Positions 17,995 through 27,611 are shown, numbered from the stretch's first letter. The stretch is DNA of 64,000 bases from Hyphomicrobiales bacterium (GCA_003169835.1 PNAI01000016.1:1-64000), one strand, 5' to 3'. The notes: generated from the sequence alone by a model not told the origin. Translations and numbers: made by a program.

Positions 17995-19308
17995 TCACCC
18001 TTTTTTCTCGATCCGGGCGGCGTAGAAGCCGTCGAGCCCGCTTTGGCGCGGTTCCGAATCAGGCAGGTGGCACGGCAGCGTTCTCAGATCGCCGTCCGCG
18101 TTGAGCAATTCGGCAAGGCTGCCGATCTCACTGGAGGCGATCGGCCGGCGGCGCAGGTTTGGGTTGCGGGCAAGCAGGCCTGCAATCACGTGCTCGTTCT
18201 CTTCGGGCTCAAGCGAACACGTACAATAGACCAGCAGGCCGCCGACCTTGAGCAGCTCGACCGCATTGTCGAGCAAAGCGCGCTGCAATTTCGCGAGGGC
18301 GGCAAAATCGGATTCGGATTTGAGCCATTGCACGTCGGGATGCCTGCGGATCGTGCCGGTCGAGGAACATGGTGCATCCAGCAGAACAGCATCGAACGGT
18401 CCGCCGCGAAATTTGGTGGCGTCGGCGGTGACGGTTTCGGCCGCAAGTTTCAACCGTGCGAGATTCTCTTCCAGCCGCGCGAGGCGCGGTCTTGAGCGAT
18501 CGACCGCGATGACGTGCGCGCCGGCTAACGCAAGCTGCGCGGTTTTGCCGCCGGGGGCTGCGCAAAGATCGGCAACATGGCGGCCGCGCACATCACCAAG
18601 CAGCCGCACGGGTAGCGCTGCGGCTGCGTCCTGCACCCACCATGCGCCTTCGGCAAAACCTGGCAATTGCGTCACCGGCCCATGCGCGATGACGCGGACG
18701 GAACCGGTTGGCAGCACGCGCCCGTCGATTTGCATTGCCAGGACTTGCGGGTCACCTTTGGCGGTCAGATCGAGCGGTGGTTCCTGCGCGTGAGCCGATG
18801 CAATGGCGCGGGCGGTGTCGGCGCCATAGGTGGCGATCCAGCGCTGCATCAGCCATTGCGGCGTATCGAGCGCGATCGGATCGAGTCCTGCAAGCAGAGT
18901 AGCGCCTTCGCGCGTCACGCGGCGGAGTACGGCATTGACGAGCTTGGCGTAACGCGCGTCGCGGCGATCGTCCTGCGTGAGGCGTACGGATAAATCCACT
19001 GCGGCGTGATCGGGCACGTCAAGAAAAAGGATTTGGGCTGCGCCGACCAGGAGCGCGCTCTCGATGCGCGGCGCATCCGGCGGGAGTCCGCGTTCGAGCA
19101 TCGGCGTGAGCAGATGTCGCAATGTGCCCAATCGCCGGAGCACAGTCGCAACCACGCGGCGCACGAGCGCGCGATCGCGTTCTGAGAGTTCGCGCAGCGC
19201 GGGCTGATCCTCAAGCTGTTCGTCGAGAGGACGTTTACGATGCAATACGCCTTCGAGAATATCCGCGGCGATGCGGCGGACGGCGAGGCCGGGAACGGAC
19301 GGCGGCAT
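17995..19308 (-). CDS. rsmB: 16S rRNA cytosine-C5 methyltransferase, RsmB/NOP family
   Basis: Uses S-adenosylmethionine to methylate cytosine 967 (E. coli numbering) of 16S rRNA. The N-terminal NusB-like domain (PLDEQLED ... ALVRRVVATVLRRLGTLRHLL) is followed by the Rossmann methyltransferase domain. Its signatures are DLCAAPGGKTAQLA (SAM-binding loop), VLLDAPCSSTGTIRRHPD (motif IV with the PC catalytic pair) and VYCTCSLEPEENE (motif VI, the catalytic TC). The start at 19308 is chosen because PGLAVRRIAADIL is the usual opening; the longer form has no support. The chain is about 437 residues. It leads the rsmB-heparinase-purH run. Confidence 0.93.
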   Translation of the reverse strand: MPPSVPGLAVRRIAADILEGVLHRKRPLDEQLEDQPALRELSERDRALVRRVVATVLRRLGTLRHLLTPMLERGLPPDAPRIESALLVGAAQILFLDVPDHAAVDLSVRLTQDDRRDARYAKLVNAVLRRVTREGATLLAGLDPIALDTPQWLMQRWIATYGADTARAIASAHAQEPPLDLTAKGDPQVLAMQIDGRVLPTGSVRVIAHGPVTQLPGFAEGAWWVQDAAAALPVRLLGDVRGRHVADLCAAPGGKTAQLALAGAHVIAVDRSRPRLARLEENLARLKLAAETVTADATKFRGGPFDAVLLDAPCSSTGTIRRHPDVQWLKSESDFAALAKLQRALLDNAVELLKVGGLLVYCTCSLEPEENEHVIAGLLARNPNLRRRPIASSEIGSLAELLNADGDLRTLPCHLPDSEPRQSGLDGFYAARIEKKG

Positions 19309-19443
19309 GGTGTACTCGAAGGTTCCTATTTGCCCGCTTATACCGAATTCAATCGATGCGTTGTAAAATTCGTCCGCCCGCAAAAACGATACGGCGCCAA
19401 TCTGGCGCCGGATTTGAGGGATCGGACTTAGAGATCGGAAGAA

Positions 19444-19941
19444 TTATCTGCGGCTGTTGGTGCGCCGCAGCCGCACCACTACGTCGATGCGGGCGATCTC
19501 GTAGCCCTCGGGCGGGTCCGGCAGCTTGCTCACAATTGTTTCGGCCGCAGGAATATCGAGCAACTCATGCTCGCCCTCGACGAAGAAATGATGGTGGGAT
19601 GTGGTGTTGGTGTCGAAGTAGGTCTTCGAGCCGTCGACCGCGACCTGACGCAGCAGGCCGGCTTCGGTGAACTGGTGCAGCGTGTTGTAGATAGTTGCCA
19701 GCGACACCGGGACCTTGGCCTTGGTCGCTTCCTCATAGAGCATTTCGGCGGTGAGGTGGCGGCCACCCTTTGAAAACAGCAGCCAGCCGAGCGCCATGCG
19801 CTGGCGCGTGGGTCGCAGATTGACCGTGCGAAGCATGGATTTGACGTCGTGCCAGGGACAGCCAGTAAGTCCGGCGTGATGCGGATCCGGCCGCACGGGC
19901 TCGATCGCACTCGAAATCACCATGGTACGCGCTTGGGTCAT
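19444..19941 (-). CDS. irr: Iron response regulator Irr, Fur superfamily
   Basis: A haem-sensing transcription regulator that controls iron and haem genes in rhizobia; it is degraded or inactivated when haem is plentiful. The diagnostic haem regulatory motif GCPWHDV is at residues 27-33. The winged-helix domain follows (LRPTRQRMALGWLLF, VSLATIYNTLHQFTEAGLLRQV), then SHHHFF, the His cluster known as the second haem site in Bradyrhizobium Irr. The ATG at 19941 has GAGG just upstream and gives 165 residues; the longer frame is unlikely. It is divergent from fabA, as in other rhizobia. A TTGCAATTGCAA palindrome upstream is a candidate operator. Confidence 0.95.
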   Translation of the reverse strand: MTQARTMVISSAIEPVRPDPHHAGLTGCPWHDVKSMLRTVNLRPTRQRMALGWLLFSKGGRHLTAEMLYEEATKAKVPVSLATIYNTLHQFTEAGLLRQVAVDGSKTYFDTNTTSHHHFFVEGEHELLDIPAAETIVSKLPDPPEGYEIARIDVVVRLRRTNSRR

Positions 19942-19978
19942 CGGCCTCGAAACTCTACTTTGTAACGAGTCTAGATTG

Positions 19979-19990
19979 TTGCAATTGCAA
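19979..19990. promoter_or_regulatory. Candidate Fur/Mur-type operator in the irr-fabA divergent region
   Basis: A perfect 12-base palindrome, TTGCAATTGCAA, lies 38 bases upstream of the irr start codon. The surrounding DNA is much more AT-rich than the genome average. In Bradyrhizobium japonicum the irr gene is known to be repressed by Mur, a manganese-sensing Fur homologue, and Mur/Fur sites in rhizobia contain TGCAA half-sites. A Fur/Mur protein is encoded in this window at 49820-50251. The assignment is an inference from motif and position. Confidence 0.45.
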
Positions 19991-20159
19991 TCATATCCGA
20001 AAAAATGGGCAAGATGCAACTCTTTCGCAAATCCAATCCATGCTTTGGGCATCTGCAGTAATTGGTGGATCGGGCCTGTTTTATCAATTGGATGGCGTAT
20101 ATGTTAGACGCCTGGGTCTCGCATAGCTCCTTGGACCAGGCCGCAGGAACACAGCAAGC

Positions 20160-20690
20160 ATGCAAGAACGCCGCAATAATTTTGACTATGAGGAGTTGCT
20201 TGCCTGCGGGCGCGGGGAATTATTTCCGGAAGGGCCCCAATTGCCGCTGCCGCCCATGCTGATGTTCGACCGTATCTCCGAAATCGCGGAAGCGGGTGGA
20301 CCACACGGCAAGGGCATGGTGCGCGCGGTGCTCGATCTCAAACCGGACCTGTGGTTCTTTGCTTGCCACTTCAAAGGCGACCCGGTGATGCCGGGCTGTC
20401 TCGGGATTGACGCGTTGTGGCAATTGCTCGGGTTTTTTCTTGGTTGGCTCGGATCGCCGGGCAAGGGCAGGGCACTGGGAATGGGCGAGGTAAAATTCTC
20501 CGGTCAAGTGCTGCCGACCGTCAAGAAAGTCGTCTACGGCATCGACATCAAACGCGTGATGCGTTCCAAGCTTGTGCTCGGTGTTGCCGACGGCTGGGTG
20601 CAAGCCGACGATGCGGTGATCTACCGTGCCTCCGATCTCAAGGTTGGACTGTTCCGTGACGTTGCTGCGCTGTCGCCGAGTACGGCGTAA
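20160..20690 (+). CDS. fabA: 3-hydroxydecanoyl-ACP dehydratase/isomerase
   Basis: Dehydrates 3-hydroxyacyl-ACP and isomerises trans-2-decenoyl-ACP to the cis-3 form, the branch point to unsaturated fatty acids. Catalytic His70 ([16 protein letters not shown]) and Asp84 (GIDALWQ) fall at exactly the E. coli FabA positions. The length of 176 residues is typical. The ATG at 20160 is supported by AGGA about 14 bases upstream and by the conserved N terminus. It is first in a fabA-fabB-fabI cluster and divergent from irr, an arrangement found across rhizobia. A common promoter region of about 218 bases serves both directions. Confidence 0.97.
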   Translation: MQERRNNFDYEELLACGRGELFPEGPQLPLPPMLMFDRISEIAEAGGPHGKGMVRAVLDLKPDLWFFACHFKGDPVMPGCLGIDALWQLLGFFLGWLGSPGKGRALGMGEVKFSGQVLPTVKKVVYGIDIKRVMRSKLVLGVADGWVQADDAVIYRASDLKVGLFRDVAALSPSTA

Positions 20691-20772
20691 GACTCGGCTG
20701 GAGTTCTCGGCAACTTTAATTTGATTCAACCTTGCCCAAGGCCAGGGCGAAGCGGATGCTGACGAGGCAAGC

Positions 20773-21990
20773 ATGAAACGGGTCGTCGTTACCGGGATGG
20801 GCATCGTCTCATCCGTCGGGAACAATACCCAAGAGGTGCTGGCAAGCCTGCGCGAGGCGAAGTCGGGCATTGTGCGTGCCGACAAATACGCCGAGCTTGG
20901 TTTTCGCTGCCAGGTGCACGGCGCACCCACGCTCAATCCCGAAGAGTCGGTCGACCGGCGCGCCATGAGATTCCTTGGCGGCGGAGCTGCTTGGAATCAC
21001 GTCGCGATGGATCAGGCGATCCGCGATGCGGGCCTCGAGCCGAACGAAGTTTCAAACGAGCGTGCCGGCATCATCATGGGTTCGGGTGGGCCGTCGTGCC
21101 GCGCGATCATCGAGGCCGCCGACACCGCGCGCACGAAAGGGCCCAAGCGCGTCGGACCGTTCGCGGTGCCCAAGGCGATGTCGTCGACCGCGTCTGCCAC
21201 GCTCGCCACCTGGTTCAAGATCAAGGGCGTGAATTATTCGATCTCTTCTGCGTGTGCGACTTCGAACCATTGCATCGGTAATGCGACGGAGACGATCCAA
21301 TACGGCAAACAAGATTTGGTTTTTGCCGGCGGCTGCGAGGAGCTCGACTGGTCGCTCTCGGTGCTGTTCGACGCGATGGGGGCGATGTCGTCGAGTTTCA
21401 ATCAGATGCCGACAAAGGCGTCGCGCGCCTATGACAAGGATCGCGACGGGTTTGTTATTGCCGGCGGTGCGGGCGTGCTGGTGCTTGAAGAGCTGGAGCA
21501 CGCGAAGGCGCGCGGCGCGAAAATCTACGCGGAAGTTGCCGGCTACGGCGCGACCTCCGATGGGCACGACATGGTGGCGCCCTCGGGCGAGGGCGCTGCG
21601 CGCTGCATGAAAATGGCGCTTGGAACCGTGAACGCGCCGGTCGACTATATCAATCCGCATGCGACCTCGACGCCGATCGGCGACCTCAAGGAGATCGAGG
21701 CGATCCGCGAAGTGTTCGGAGCTAAGTGCCCGCCGATCTCGGCGACAAAATCGCTGACCGGCCATTCGCTCGGCGCCGCCGGGGCACAGGAGGCGATCTA
21801 TTCGCTCCTGATGATGCAAAACGGATTCATCTGCGAGAGTGCCAATATCGAAAATCTCGATCCGGCGTTCAGTGACGTTCAGATCGTGCGCGAGCGCCGC
21901 GATAACGTGAAGCTCGGCTGCGTGCTGTCAAACTCATTCGGCTTCGGCGGCACCAACGCTTCGGTGGTGTTCAAGCACGTCGATGCGTGA
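20773..21990 (+). CDS. fabB: Beta-ketoacyl-ACP synthase I
   Basis: Condenses malonyl-ACP with acyl-ACP; together with FabA it extends the unsaturated branch. The Cys-His-His triad is visible: Cys161 in [10 protein letters not shown], His in [11 protein letters not shown] and His in [13 protein letters not shown]. The [14 protein letters not shown] segment and the C-terminal [13 protein letters not shown] are typical of KAS I. The length is 405 residues. It starts 82 bases after fabA on the same strand and is probably co-transcribed. No terminator is seen between them. Confidence 0.97.
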   Translation: MKRVVVTGMGIVSSVGNNTQEVLASLREAKSGIVRADKYAELGFRCQVHGAPTLNPEESVDRRAMRFLGGGAAWNHVAMDQAIRDAGLEPNEVSNERAGIIMGSGGPSCRAIIEAADTARTKGPKRVGPFAVPKAMSSTASATLATWFKIKGVNYSISSACATSNHCIGNATETIQYGKQDLVFAGGCEELDWSLSVLFDAMGAMSSSFNQMPTKASRAYDKDRDGFVIAGGAGVLVLEELEHAKARGAKIYAEVAGYGATSDGHDMVAPSGEGAARCMKMALGTVNAPVDYINPHATSTPIGDLKEIEAIREVFGAKCPPISATKSLTGHSLGAAGAQEAIYSLLMMQNGFICESANIENLDPAFSDVQIVRERRDNVKLGCVLSNSFGFGGTNASVVFKHVDA

Positions 21991-22131
21991 GGCTTGCTTT
22001 GCCATTTCTCCCCCGTGGCCGGACTTGTCCCGCCCGGTAACCTCTTTAATGTAGCTCGAACAAGGCGCGGATGACCGGCGCTAAGGTCGGCCTGACGCGT
22101 CAAAGGCACTCTTGATATCTGGAAATCTGGC

Positions 22132-22980
22132 ATGTCGGACCTGATGAAAGGAAAACGCGGGCTGATTATGGGGGTCGCAAACGACCACTCGATCGCCTGG
22201 GGAATCGCAAGAATACTGGCTGCGCATGGCGCCGGGCTCGCATTCACCTATCAGGGCGAGGCGCTCGGCAAACGCGTGATGCCGCTGGCGCAATCGGTCG
22301 GCTCCGACATTGTGCTGCCGTGCGACGTGGACGACATCGGCACGGTCGATGCCGTGTTCGCGGAGCTTACCAAAAAATGGGGCACGATGGATTTTCTGGT
22401 CCACGCCATCGGCTTCTCCGATAAAAATGAACTCAGAGGCCGCTACGCCGACACGAGCCGGGAGAATTTCGTCCGCACCATGGTGATTTCCTGCTTCTCA
22501 TTCACGGAAGCGGCCAAGCGCGCGGCGAAGCTCATGCCGAACGGCGGCGCCATGCTGACGCTCACGTACAACGGCGGCTTGCGCGCGATGCCGAACTACA
22601 ATGCCATGGGCCCGGCCAAGGCCGCGCTTGAAGCCTCGGTGCGATATCTTGCCGTTGATTTCGGCACGCAGAAGATCCGCGTCAATGCGATTTCCGCTGG
22701 CCCCATTCGCACGCTGGCCGGCGCCGGCATCATGGATGCGCGGTTGATGTTTGCCTTCCAGCAGGAGCACTCACCGCTCCAGCGCGGCATCACATTGGAC
22801 GAACTCGGCGGCGCCGGGCTCTATCTGCTCTCCGATTTGTCGACCGGCGTCACCGGCGAAATCCACTTTGTCGATTCCGGTTACAACGTTATTGCGATGC
22901 CGCATCCCGACGCGCTCAAAACGGCGGATGACAAGGAATCGCCGGCCTACGCGCGGGCCATCAAGGATGCCGCGCGGTAG
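22132..22980 (+). CDS. fabI: Enoyl-ACP reductase (NADH), FabI
   Basis: Reduces trans-2-enoyl-ACP in the last step of each fatty-acid elongation cycle. The short-chain dehydrogenase fold is marked by GKRGLIMGVANDHSIAWGIA. Catalytic Tyr146, Tyr156 and Lys163 coincide with E. coli FabI numbering (LTYNGG, NYNAMGPAK). The length is 282 residues. It starts about 140 bases after fabB on the same strand. In related rhizobia one fabI copy sits in this position, next to fabA and fabB. No frameshift or missing catalytic residue is seen. Confidence 0.96.
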   Translation: MSDLMKGKRGLIMGVANDHSIAWGIARILAAHGAGLAFTYQGEALGKRVMPLAQSVGSDIVLPCDVDDIGTVDAVFAELTKKWGTMDFLVHAIGFSDKNELRGRYADTSRENFVRTMVISCFSFTEAAKRAAKLMPNGGAMLTLTYNGGLRAMPNYNAMGPAKAALEASVRYLAVDFGTQKIRVNAISAGPIRTLAGAGIMDARLMFAFQQEHSPLQRGITLDELGGAGLYLLSDLSTGVTGEIHFVDSGYNVIAMPHPDALKTADDKESPAYARAIKDAAR

Positions 22981-22989
22981 CGGCCGGCG

Positions 22990-23154
22990 ATGAGCAAGGA
23001 TCCGCTCTACCAAGACCAACAACAATATGAGCGCATGGCCAACGATCCGCAGATCATGGCCAAGGTCGCGCTCCTGCAATGGGCGAAGTTGGTCACCGGG
23101 CTTGTCGCGCTGGCGCTGATCGGCGCGATTTGGATCGTCTGGCGCTCTGGATAG
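22990..23154 (+). CDS. Small single-span membrane protein (54 residues)
   Basis: A short frame starting 10 bases after the fabI stop. The first 30 residues are hydrophilic (MSKDPLYQDQQQYERMANDP). Residues 33-52 form one hydrophobic helix (KLVTGLVALALIGAIWIVW), and it ends WRSG. This fits a small membrane-anchored protein with a cytoplasmic N terminus. The close spacing suggests translation from the fabI transcript, but the ribosome-binding site (CGGCCGGCG) is weak. No family is recognised and the function is unknown. Confidence 0.6.
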   Translation: MSKDPLYQDQQQYERMANDPQIMAKVALLQWAKLVTGLVALALIGAIWIVWRSG

Positions 23155-23177
23155 TTTTGGCGCGGGGTCTCTAAATC

Positions 23178-24794
23178 ATGCCGGCGGCGCTCGAGCGAAA
23201 TTACGACGGGATCATCATCGGCGCGGGTCATCATGGCCTGGTGCTCGGTTCTTATCTGGCGAAATGCGGTCTTGAAATCCTGCTGGCCGATCGCCGGTTG
23301 CAATATGGCGGCGGGCTTTCGACGCAGGAGGTCACGCAGCCGGGTTTCCATCACAATCTACATTCGATCAACCATTTCCACATCACCGAGACCCCCTGGT
23401 TCAAGGATCTGGGGCTTGCCGATCGCGTGAACTACATCACTCCGCGTTACGAATTCGGCCAGCCGCATCTCGACGGCAGCGCGCTGGTGTTCGGACGCGA
23501 TCTGGAAGAGACGCTCGTCAATGTCGCGCGATTCTCCAAGAAAGATGCCGCAACCTTCCGAGATTGGAACCGCAAGGCGGAAGAGATCACGCGCCGCATT
23601 TTTTTGCCCGAGCGCTATGCCGAACCGCTGCCGCAAGCCGAGCGTGAGGCGCTGCTCGCACGCAGCGACATCGGTCGCGACTTTCTCGCCATGACGATGC
23701 GGCAGCCGTTCGACGTGGTGCGCGAATTGTTCGAGAACGAGCACGTGCAGCTCTTGTTCCTGTTCAAGGTGTCGCTGTTCGGCACGTGGCTGGTCGATAC
23801 GCTTTCGAAGTCCAGCCCGATGGGCTCGGTGATCCGCGCGTTCGATCTGCAAAGCGGCTACCAGCTTTGCCAGGGCGGCTCGTTCAATCTTGCGCGCGGG
23901 CTGATGGAGACGTTCATCCGCGCGGGCGGCACTTTCCAGCCGCAAGTCGCGATCGATCGTATCGTGCTCGAAGGCGGGCGTGCGAGCGGCATTGCGCTTG
24001 CGGACGGGCGTACGGTGCGTGCGCGGCAATTCGTGGCGAGCACGCTCGATGTGCATCAGACGTTTGAGAACTTGATTGGGCGCGCGCAGCTTCCCGCCGC
24101 GTTTGTGCAAAAGCTCGATAAATTCCAGTACACCGGCTGGTCGATTTTCGGCTTGCATCTGGCGATGCACGAGCCGGTGCGGTTCCACGCCGAGAAATTC
24201 GATCCGAACATTTATCGCACGCTCAAATGGAGCCTTGGCGCGGAGACGATGGACGATCTGCTCGCGGCGCATAAGGATGTGAGCGCCGGCCGCGTGCCGA
24301 AGATCGTGCAATTCGGTTCGGGGCCTTTAAGCGTGCTCGATCCGAGCCAGGCCCCGTCGGGAAAGCACACGACTTATGCCTGGCATGTGATGCCGCTTGA
24401 TCCCGACATCGGCGGGCGCGACTACGAGACGTTCAAGCGCGAATTTACCGAGCAGATGTTGGAGACCTTCGCGCGCTACGCGCCCAACATGACGCGCAAG
24501 AACATCATCGGTCAGTACATCTACACAGGACGTGAATACACGGCCGCGTTTCCGCAGATGCGCGGCGGCGACATCTTCATGGGCGCGTTCAACGCCGAGC
24601 AGGTGATGTACAACCATTTCGGCTATCGCACGCCGATTGAGCGGCTCTACATGGCCGGATCGGCGACGCATCCGGGCGGTGCGATCTCTGGCGGCGGCGG
24701 CTATATCAGCGCTGGGCTGATCGCGCGCGATCTCGGACTGAAGCTGTGGTGGAAGCCGTGGGATGCGGCAGAGGCACTGGGCGCCGTGACGTAG
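23178..24794 (+). CDS. FAD-dependent oxidoreductase, PYROXD2/phytoene-desaturase-like
   Basis: A 538-residue flavoprotein of the amine-oxidase/phytoene-desaturase superfamily, most like PYROXD2. The N-terminal dinucleotide-binding motif is DGIIIGAGHHGLVLGSYLAK, followed by the second glycine-rich region GGGLSTQEVTQPGFHHN. The C terminus carries the FAD-contact motif MAGSATHPGGAISGGGGYIS. The middle (GGSFNLARGLMETFIRAGG) matches the substrate-side helix of the family. The substrate is not known, and no carotenoid genes are near, so phytoene is unlikely. It follows the fab cluster and the small membrane protein on the same strand and ends before a bidirectional terminator. Confidence 0.88.
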   Translation: MPAALERNYDGIIIGAGHHGLVLGSYLAKCGLEILLADRRLQYGGGLSTQEVTQPGFHHNLHSINHFHITETPWFKDLGLADRVNYITPRYEFGQPHLDGSALVFGRDLEETLVNVARFSKKDAATFRDWNRKAEEITRRIFLPERYAEPLPQAEREALLARSDIGRDFLAMTMRQPFDVVRELFENEHVQLLFLFKVSLFGTWLVDTLSKSSPMGSVIRAFDLQSGYQLCQGGSFNLARGLMETFIRAGGTFQPQVAIDRIVLEGGRASGIALADGRTVRARQFVASTLDVHQTFENLIGRAQLPAAFVQKLDKFQYTGWSIFGLHLAMHEPVRFHAEKFDPNIYRTLKWSLGAETMDDLLAAHKDVSAGRVPKIVQFGSGPLSVLDPSQAPSGKHTTYAWHVMPLDPDIGGRDYETFKREFTEQMLETFARYAPNMTRKNIIGQYIYTGREYTAAFPQMRGGDIFMGAFNAEQVMYNHFGYRTPIERLYMAGSATHPGGAISGGGGYISAGLIARDLGLKLWWKPWDAAEALGAVT

Positions 24795-24802
24795 GAAACA
24801 AA

Positions 24803-24826
24803 AAGGGCGCCCACGGGGGCGCCCTT
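24803..24826. terminator. Bidirectional rho-independent terminator
   Basis: A perfect 10-base-pair stem, AAGGGCGCCC-ACGG-GGGCGCCCTT, lies between the convergent oxidoreductase gene and pnp. It is flanked by A-rich bases on the left (AAACAAA) and TTCTTAATTT on the right, so it could stop transcription in both directions. Confidence 0.85.
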
Positions 24827-24850
24827 CTTAATTTCCAGTTCGGCGAGAGG

Positions 24851-27007
24851 TTACTCCCCGCCGGCCGCTTGCTGTGGCTCGCGTTCGGACTTTTGTCTGG
24901 CCTCGAGGTCTTCGCCGGTCGTTTGATCGACGATCTTCATCGAGAGGCGCACCTTGCCGCGCTCGTCGAAGCCGAGCAGCTTGACCTTGACCTTGTCGCC
25001 TTCCTTGACGACGTCGGAGGTCTTCTGCACGCGGTTTGCGGCGAGCTGGCTGATGTGTACCAGGCCGTCCTTGGAGCCGTAGAAATTCACGAAGGCGCCG
25101 AAGTCCATCACCTTGACCACCGTGCCGTCGTAGATGTGGCCGACCTCGGGGTCGGTCGCGATCGACTTGATCCAGTTGATCGCGGCGCGGATCGACTCAG
25201 CGTTGGCGGAGGCGACCTTCACCGTGCCGTCGTCCTCGACGTTGATCTTGGCGCCGGTCTTCTCGACGATCTCGCGGATCACTTTGCCGCCGGTACCGAT
25301 CACTTCGCGGATCTTGTCGGTTGGGATCTTCAGCGTCTCGATGCGCGGGGCGTGTTCGCCGAGTTCGGCGCGGGCGGTGTTGAGCGCCTTCGCCATTTCA
25401 CCCAGGATGTGCATGCGCCCATCCTTGGCCTGGCCGAGGGCGACCTTCATGATCTCCTCGGTGATGCCGGCGATCTTGATGTCCATCTGCAAGGCGGTGA
25501 CGCCTACTTCAGTGCCAGCCACCTTGAAGTCCATGTCGCCAAGATGATCCTCGTCGCCGAGGATGTCGGACAACACGGCGTAACGCTTGTCCTCAAGAAT
25601 GAGGCCCATGGCGATGCCGGCGGTCGCGCGCTTGAGCGGCACGCCCGCATCCATCAGCGCGAGAGAAGTGCCGCATACGGTGGCCATCGAGGAAGAGCCG
25701 TTGGACTCGGTGATCTCCGACACCACGCGAATGGTGTAGGGGAAGTCCTCCTTGGACGGCAGGATCGGGCGGATCGCCCGCCACGCCAGTTTGCCGTGGC
25801 CGATTTCACGACGGCCGGGCGCGCCGATGCGGCCCGTTTCGCCCACTGAAAACGGCGGGAAGTTGTAGTGCAGCATGAACGCTTCTTTGTAGGTCCCCTG
25901 CAAGGCATCGATCCACTGTTCGTCTTCGCCGGTGCCGAGTGTGGTGACCACAATCGCCTGCGTCTCACCGCGGGTGAACAGGGCCGAGCCGTGGGTGCGC
26001 GGCAGGAAGCCTGCTTCGGCGACGATCGGACGCACGGTGACCAGGTCGCGGCCATCGATGCGTTTGCTGGTGTCGAGGATGTTCCAGCGCACGATCTTGC
26101 CTTCAAGCTCCTTGAACACGGCCTTGATGCGCAGCGGATCGTAGGCGGTCTCCCTACCTTCGGGCAGGAAGTGCGCTGTCATCTTGTCCTTGGCGGCTGC
26201 GACGGCGTTTTGGCGTTCCTGCTTGCGCGGGATTGCGTAGGCAGCACGCAGGTCCTTTTCGACGATGCCGAGCATTTCCTTTTCGATTGCGGAATTGTCC
26301 GGCATTTTAAAGTCGCGCGGCTCCTTCGCGGCCTTCTCGGCAATCTGGATGACGGCTTGAATCACCGGCTGGAAGTGCCGATGACCGAACATTACGGCGC
26401 CGAGCATGATCTCTTCGGAGAGCTCCTTGGCTTCCGACTCGACCATCAGGACTGCGTCCTGCGTGCCGGCGACGACCAGATCGAGCTGGCTCTCTTTCAT
26501 CTCGTCGATGGTCGGGTTGAGCACATACTCGTTGTTGATGAATCCGACGCGTGCGCCGCCGATAGGACCCATGAAGGGCGCGCCGGAAAGCGTGAGAGCT
26601 GCGCTTGCCGCCACCATCGCGACGATGTCGGGATCGTTCTCCTGGTCGTGCGACAGCACGGTGACGATCACTTGCGTGTCGCAGCGCCAGCCGTCGGCGA
26701 ACAACGGGCGGATCGGACGATCGATCAGGCGCGATGTCAGCGTGTCCTTTTCGGTCGGACCGCGTTCGCGCTTGAAATAGCCGCCGGGAATGCGGCCGGC
26801 GGCGTAGTACTTCTCGGTGTAATTAACGGTGAGCGGCAGGAAGTCGATGCCGGCCTTCGGCTCCTTAGCCGCGACCACGGTCGCGATGACCGTGGTTTCG
26901 CCATAGGTGGCAATGACGGCGCCGTCGGCCTGGCGCGCTACTTTTCCGGTCTCCAGGGTGAGCGTGCGCCCGCCCCAGTCAAGTTCAACACGATGAACAT
27001 CAAACAT
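24851..27007 (-). CDS. pnp: Polyribonucleotide nucleotidyltransferase
   Basis: A phosphorolytic 3'-to-5' exoribonuclease of the RNA degradosome. Two RNase PH-like domains are seen: residues about 10-240 ([40 protein letters not shown]) and about 310-540 ([29 protein letters not shown]). A KH domain ([20 protein letters not shown]) and an S1 domain ([20 protein letters not shown]) follow at the C terminus. The 718 residues are the normal length. The start at 27007 opens with the conserved [14 protein letters not shown], with GAGAGAAA upstream. It follows rpsO on the same strand, with a terminator and repeats in the gap. Confidence 0.97.
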   Translation of the reverse strand: MFDVHRVELDWGGRTLTLETGKVARQADGAVIATYGETTVIATVVAAKEPKAGIDFLPLTVNYTEKYYAAGRIPGGYFKRERGPTEKDTLTSRLIDRPIRPLFADGWRCDTQVIVTVLSHDQENDPDIVAMVAASAALTLSGAPFMGPIGGARVGFINNEYVLNPTIDEMKESQLDLVVAGTQDAVLMVESEAKELSEEIMLGAVMFGHRHFQPVIQAVIQIAEKAAKEPRDFKMPDNSAIEKEMLGIVEKDLRAAYAIPRKQERQNAVAAAKDKMTAHFLPEGRETAYDPLRIKAVFKELEGKIVRWNILDTSKRIDGRDLVTVRPIVAEAGFLPRTHGSALFTRGETQAIVVTTLGTGEDEQWIDALQGTYKEAFMLHYNFPPFSVGETGRIGAPGRREIGHGKLAWRAIRPILPSKEDFPYTIRVVSEITESNGSSSMATVCGTSLALMDAGVPLKRATAGIAMGLILEDKRYAVLSDILGDEDHLGDMDFKVAGTEVGVTALQMDIKIAGITEEIMKVALGQAKDGRMHILGEMAKALNTARAELGEHAPRIETLKIPTDKIREVIGTGGKVIREIVEKTGAKINVEDDGTVKVASANAESIRAAINWIKSIATDPEVGHIYDGTVVKVMDFGAFVNFYGSKDGLVHISQLAANRVQKTSDVVKEGDKVKVKLLGFDERGKVRLSMKIVDQTTGEDLEARQKSEREPQQAAGGE

Positions 27008-27224
27008 AGTAATTTTCTCTCATGGTTTTCAGCGAAGGGGCGAGGGCCATGAGCAAGATGGCGAGATGCTGTTCGCGACCGTCATTTGCGATGGTCTTGC
27101 GGGGCGGCTTCGCGCCCGGTAACAGCAGCCAGCGATCCTGCCATGGCCTTTACGCCTCCGCCGAGGCTAACCGGCGCCATATGCGCCCGGTTCAAATGTC
27201 GGCAGCGGCCTCGCTGCCGGCGGG

Positions 27225-27247
27225 AAAACGGACGAACAAATCGTCCG
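27225..27247 (-). terminator. Rho-independent terminator after rpsO
   Basis: On the minus strand the sequence reads CGGACGA-TTTGT-TCGTCCG followed by TTTT. This is a 7-base-pair stem with a U tract, 95 bases downstream of the rpsO stop. It should end the rimP-to-rpsO transcript, at least partly, before pnp. Confidence 0.75.
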
Positions 27248-27260
27248 CATTATCTTGTTT

Positions 27261-27308
27261 GAACACGATCTGATCCGAAAACCGGTATCCACTTTTCGGG
27301 ATCGTGCT
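27261..27308. repeat. Rhizobial intergenic palindromic repeat
   Basis: Bases 27261-27308 include CCGAAAACCGGTATCCACTT then TTCGGGATCGTGCTC. The outer arms CACGATC and GATCGTG pair, as do CCGAAAA and TTTTCGG, giving a long hairpin. This unit, with its AAAACCGG-TATCCACTTTTCGG core, is recognised as a common repeat in Bradyrhizobium-type intergenic regions. Confidence 0.65.
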
Positions 27309-27341
27309 CGATGCGCGCGAAATGTCCGCGCGCAAATTTGC

Positions 27342-27611
27342 TCAGCGACGAATGCCAAGCTTGTCGATTAATGTCTTGTAACGCGCTTCGTTAGTGCGCC
27401 TGAGATAATCGAGAAGCTGGCGACGCTGTGATACGAGCTTAAGAAGCCCACGCCGCGAATGGTTGTCCTTGACATGGGTTTTGAAATGATCGGTCAGGCT
27501 GGTGATCCGTTCGGAAAGGATCGCGACCTGTACCTCCGGCGAACCTGTGTCGCCGGATTTCGTTGCATACGATTTTATAACTTCAGCCTTGCGGCTGGTT
27601 GCTAGCGACAT
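27342..27611 (-). CDS. rpsO: 30S ribosomal protein S15
   Basis: A primary 16S rRNA-binding protein of the 30S platform, 89 residues. The chain is full length and typical: [34 protein letters not shown], the rRNA-contact region [19 protein letters not shown], and the end [12 protein letters not shown]. The start at 27611 is fixed by the conserved opening; the upstream frame overlaps truB. Its start codon lies 29 bases inside the 3' end of truB, so translation may be coupled. A terminator follows before pnp. Confidence 0.97.
   Translation of the reverse strand: MSLATSRKAEVIKSYATKSGDTGSPEVQVAILSERITSLTDHFKTHVKDNHSRRGLLKLVSQRRQLLDYLRRTNEARYKTLIDKLGIRR

Larger units (their letters stand above)
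27008..27341. other. rpsO-pnp gap: pnp leader, repeat and terminator, no gene
   Basis: These 334 bases contain no convincing reading frame. Going leftward from rpsO they hold a palindromic repeat (27261-27308), the rpsO terminator (27225-27247), a small hairpin GGCAGCG-GCCT-CGCTGCC (27201-27218), and then about 190 bases that would be the pnp promoter and leader. In E. coli the pnp leader is cleaved by RNase III and allows autoregulation; no clear long stem of that kind was found here by eye. Confidence 0.5.

Noticed and set aside
24746-25849. A 367-residue plus-strand frame antisense to pnp
   Set aside because: It mirrors codon bias of pnp, starts within the preceding gene and shows no domain.
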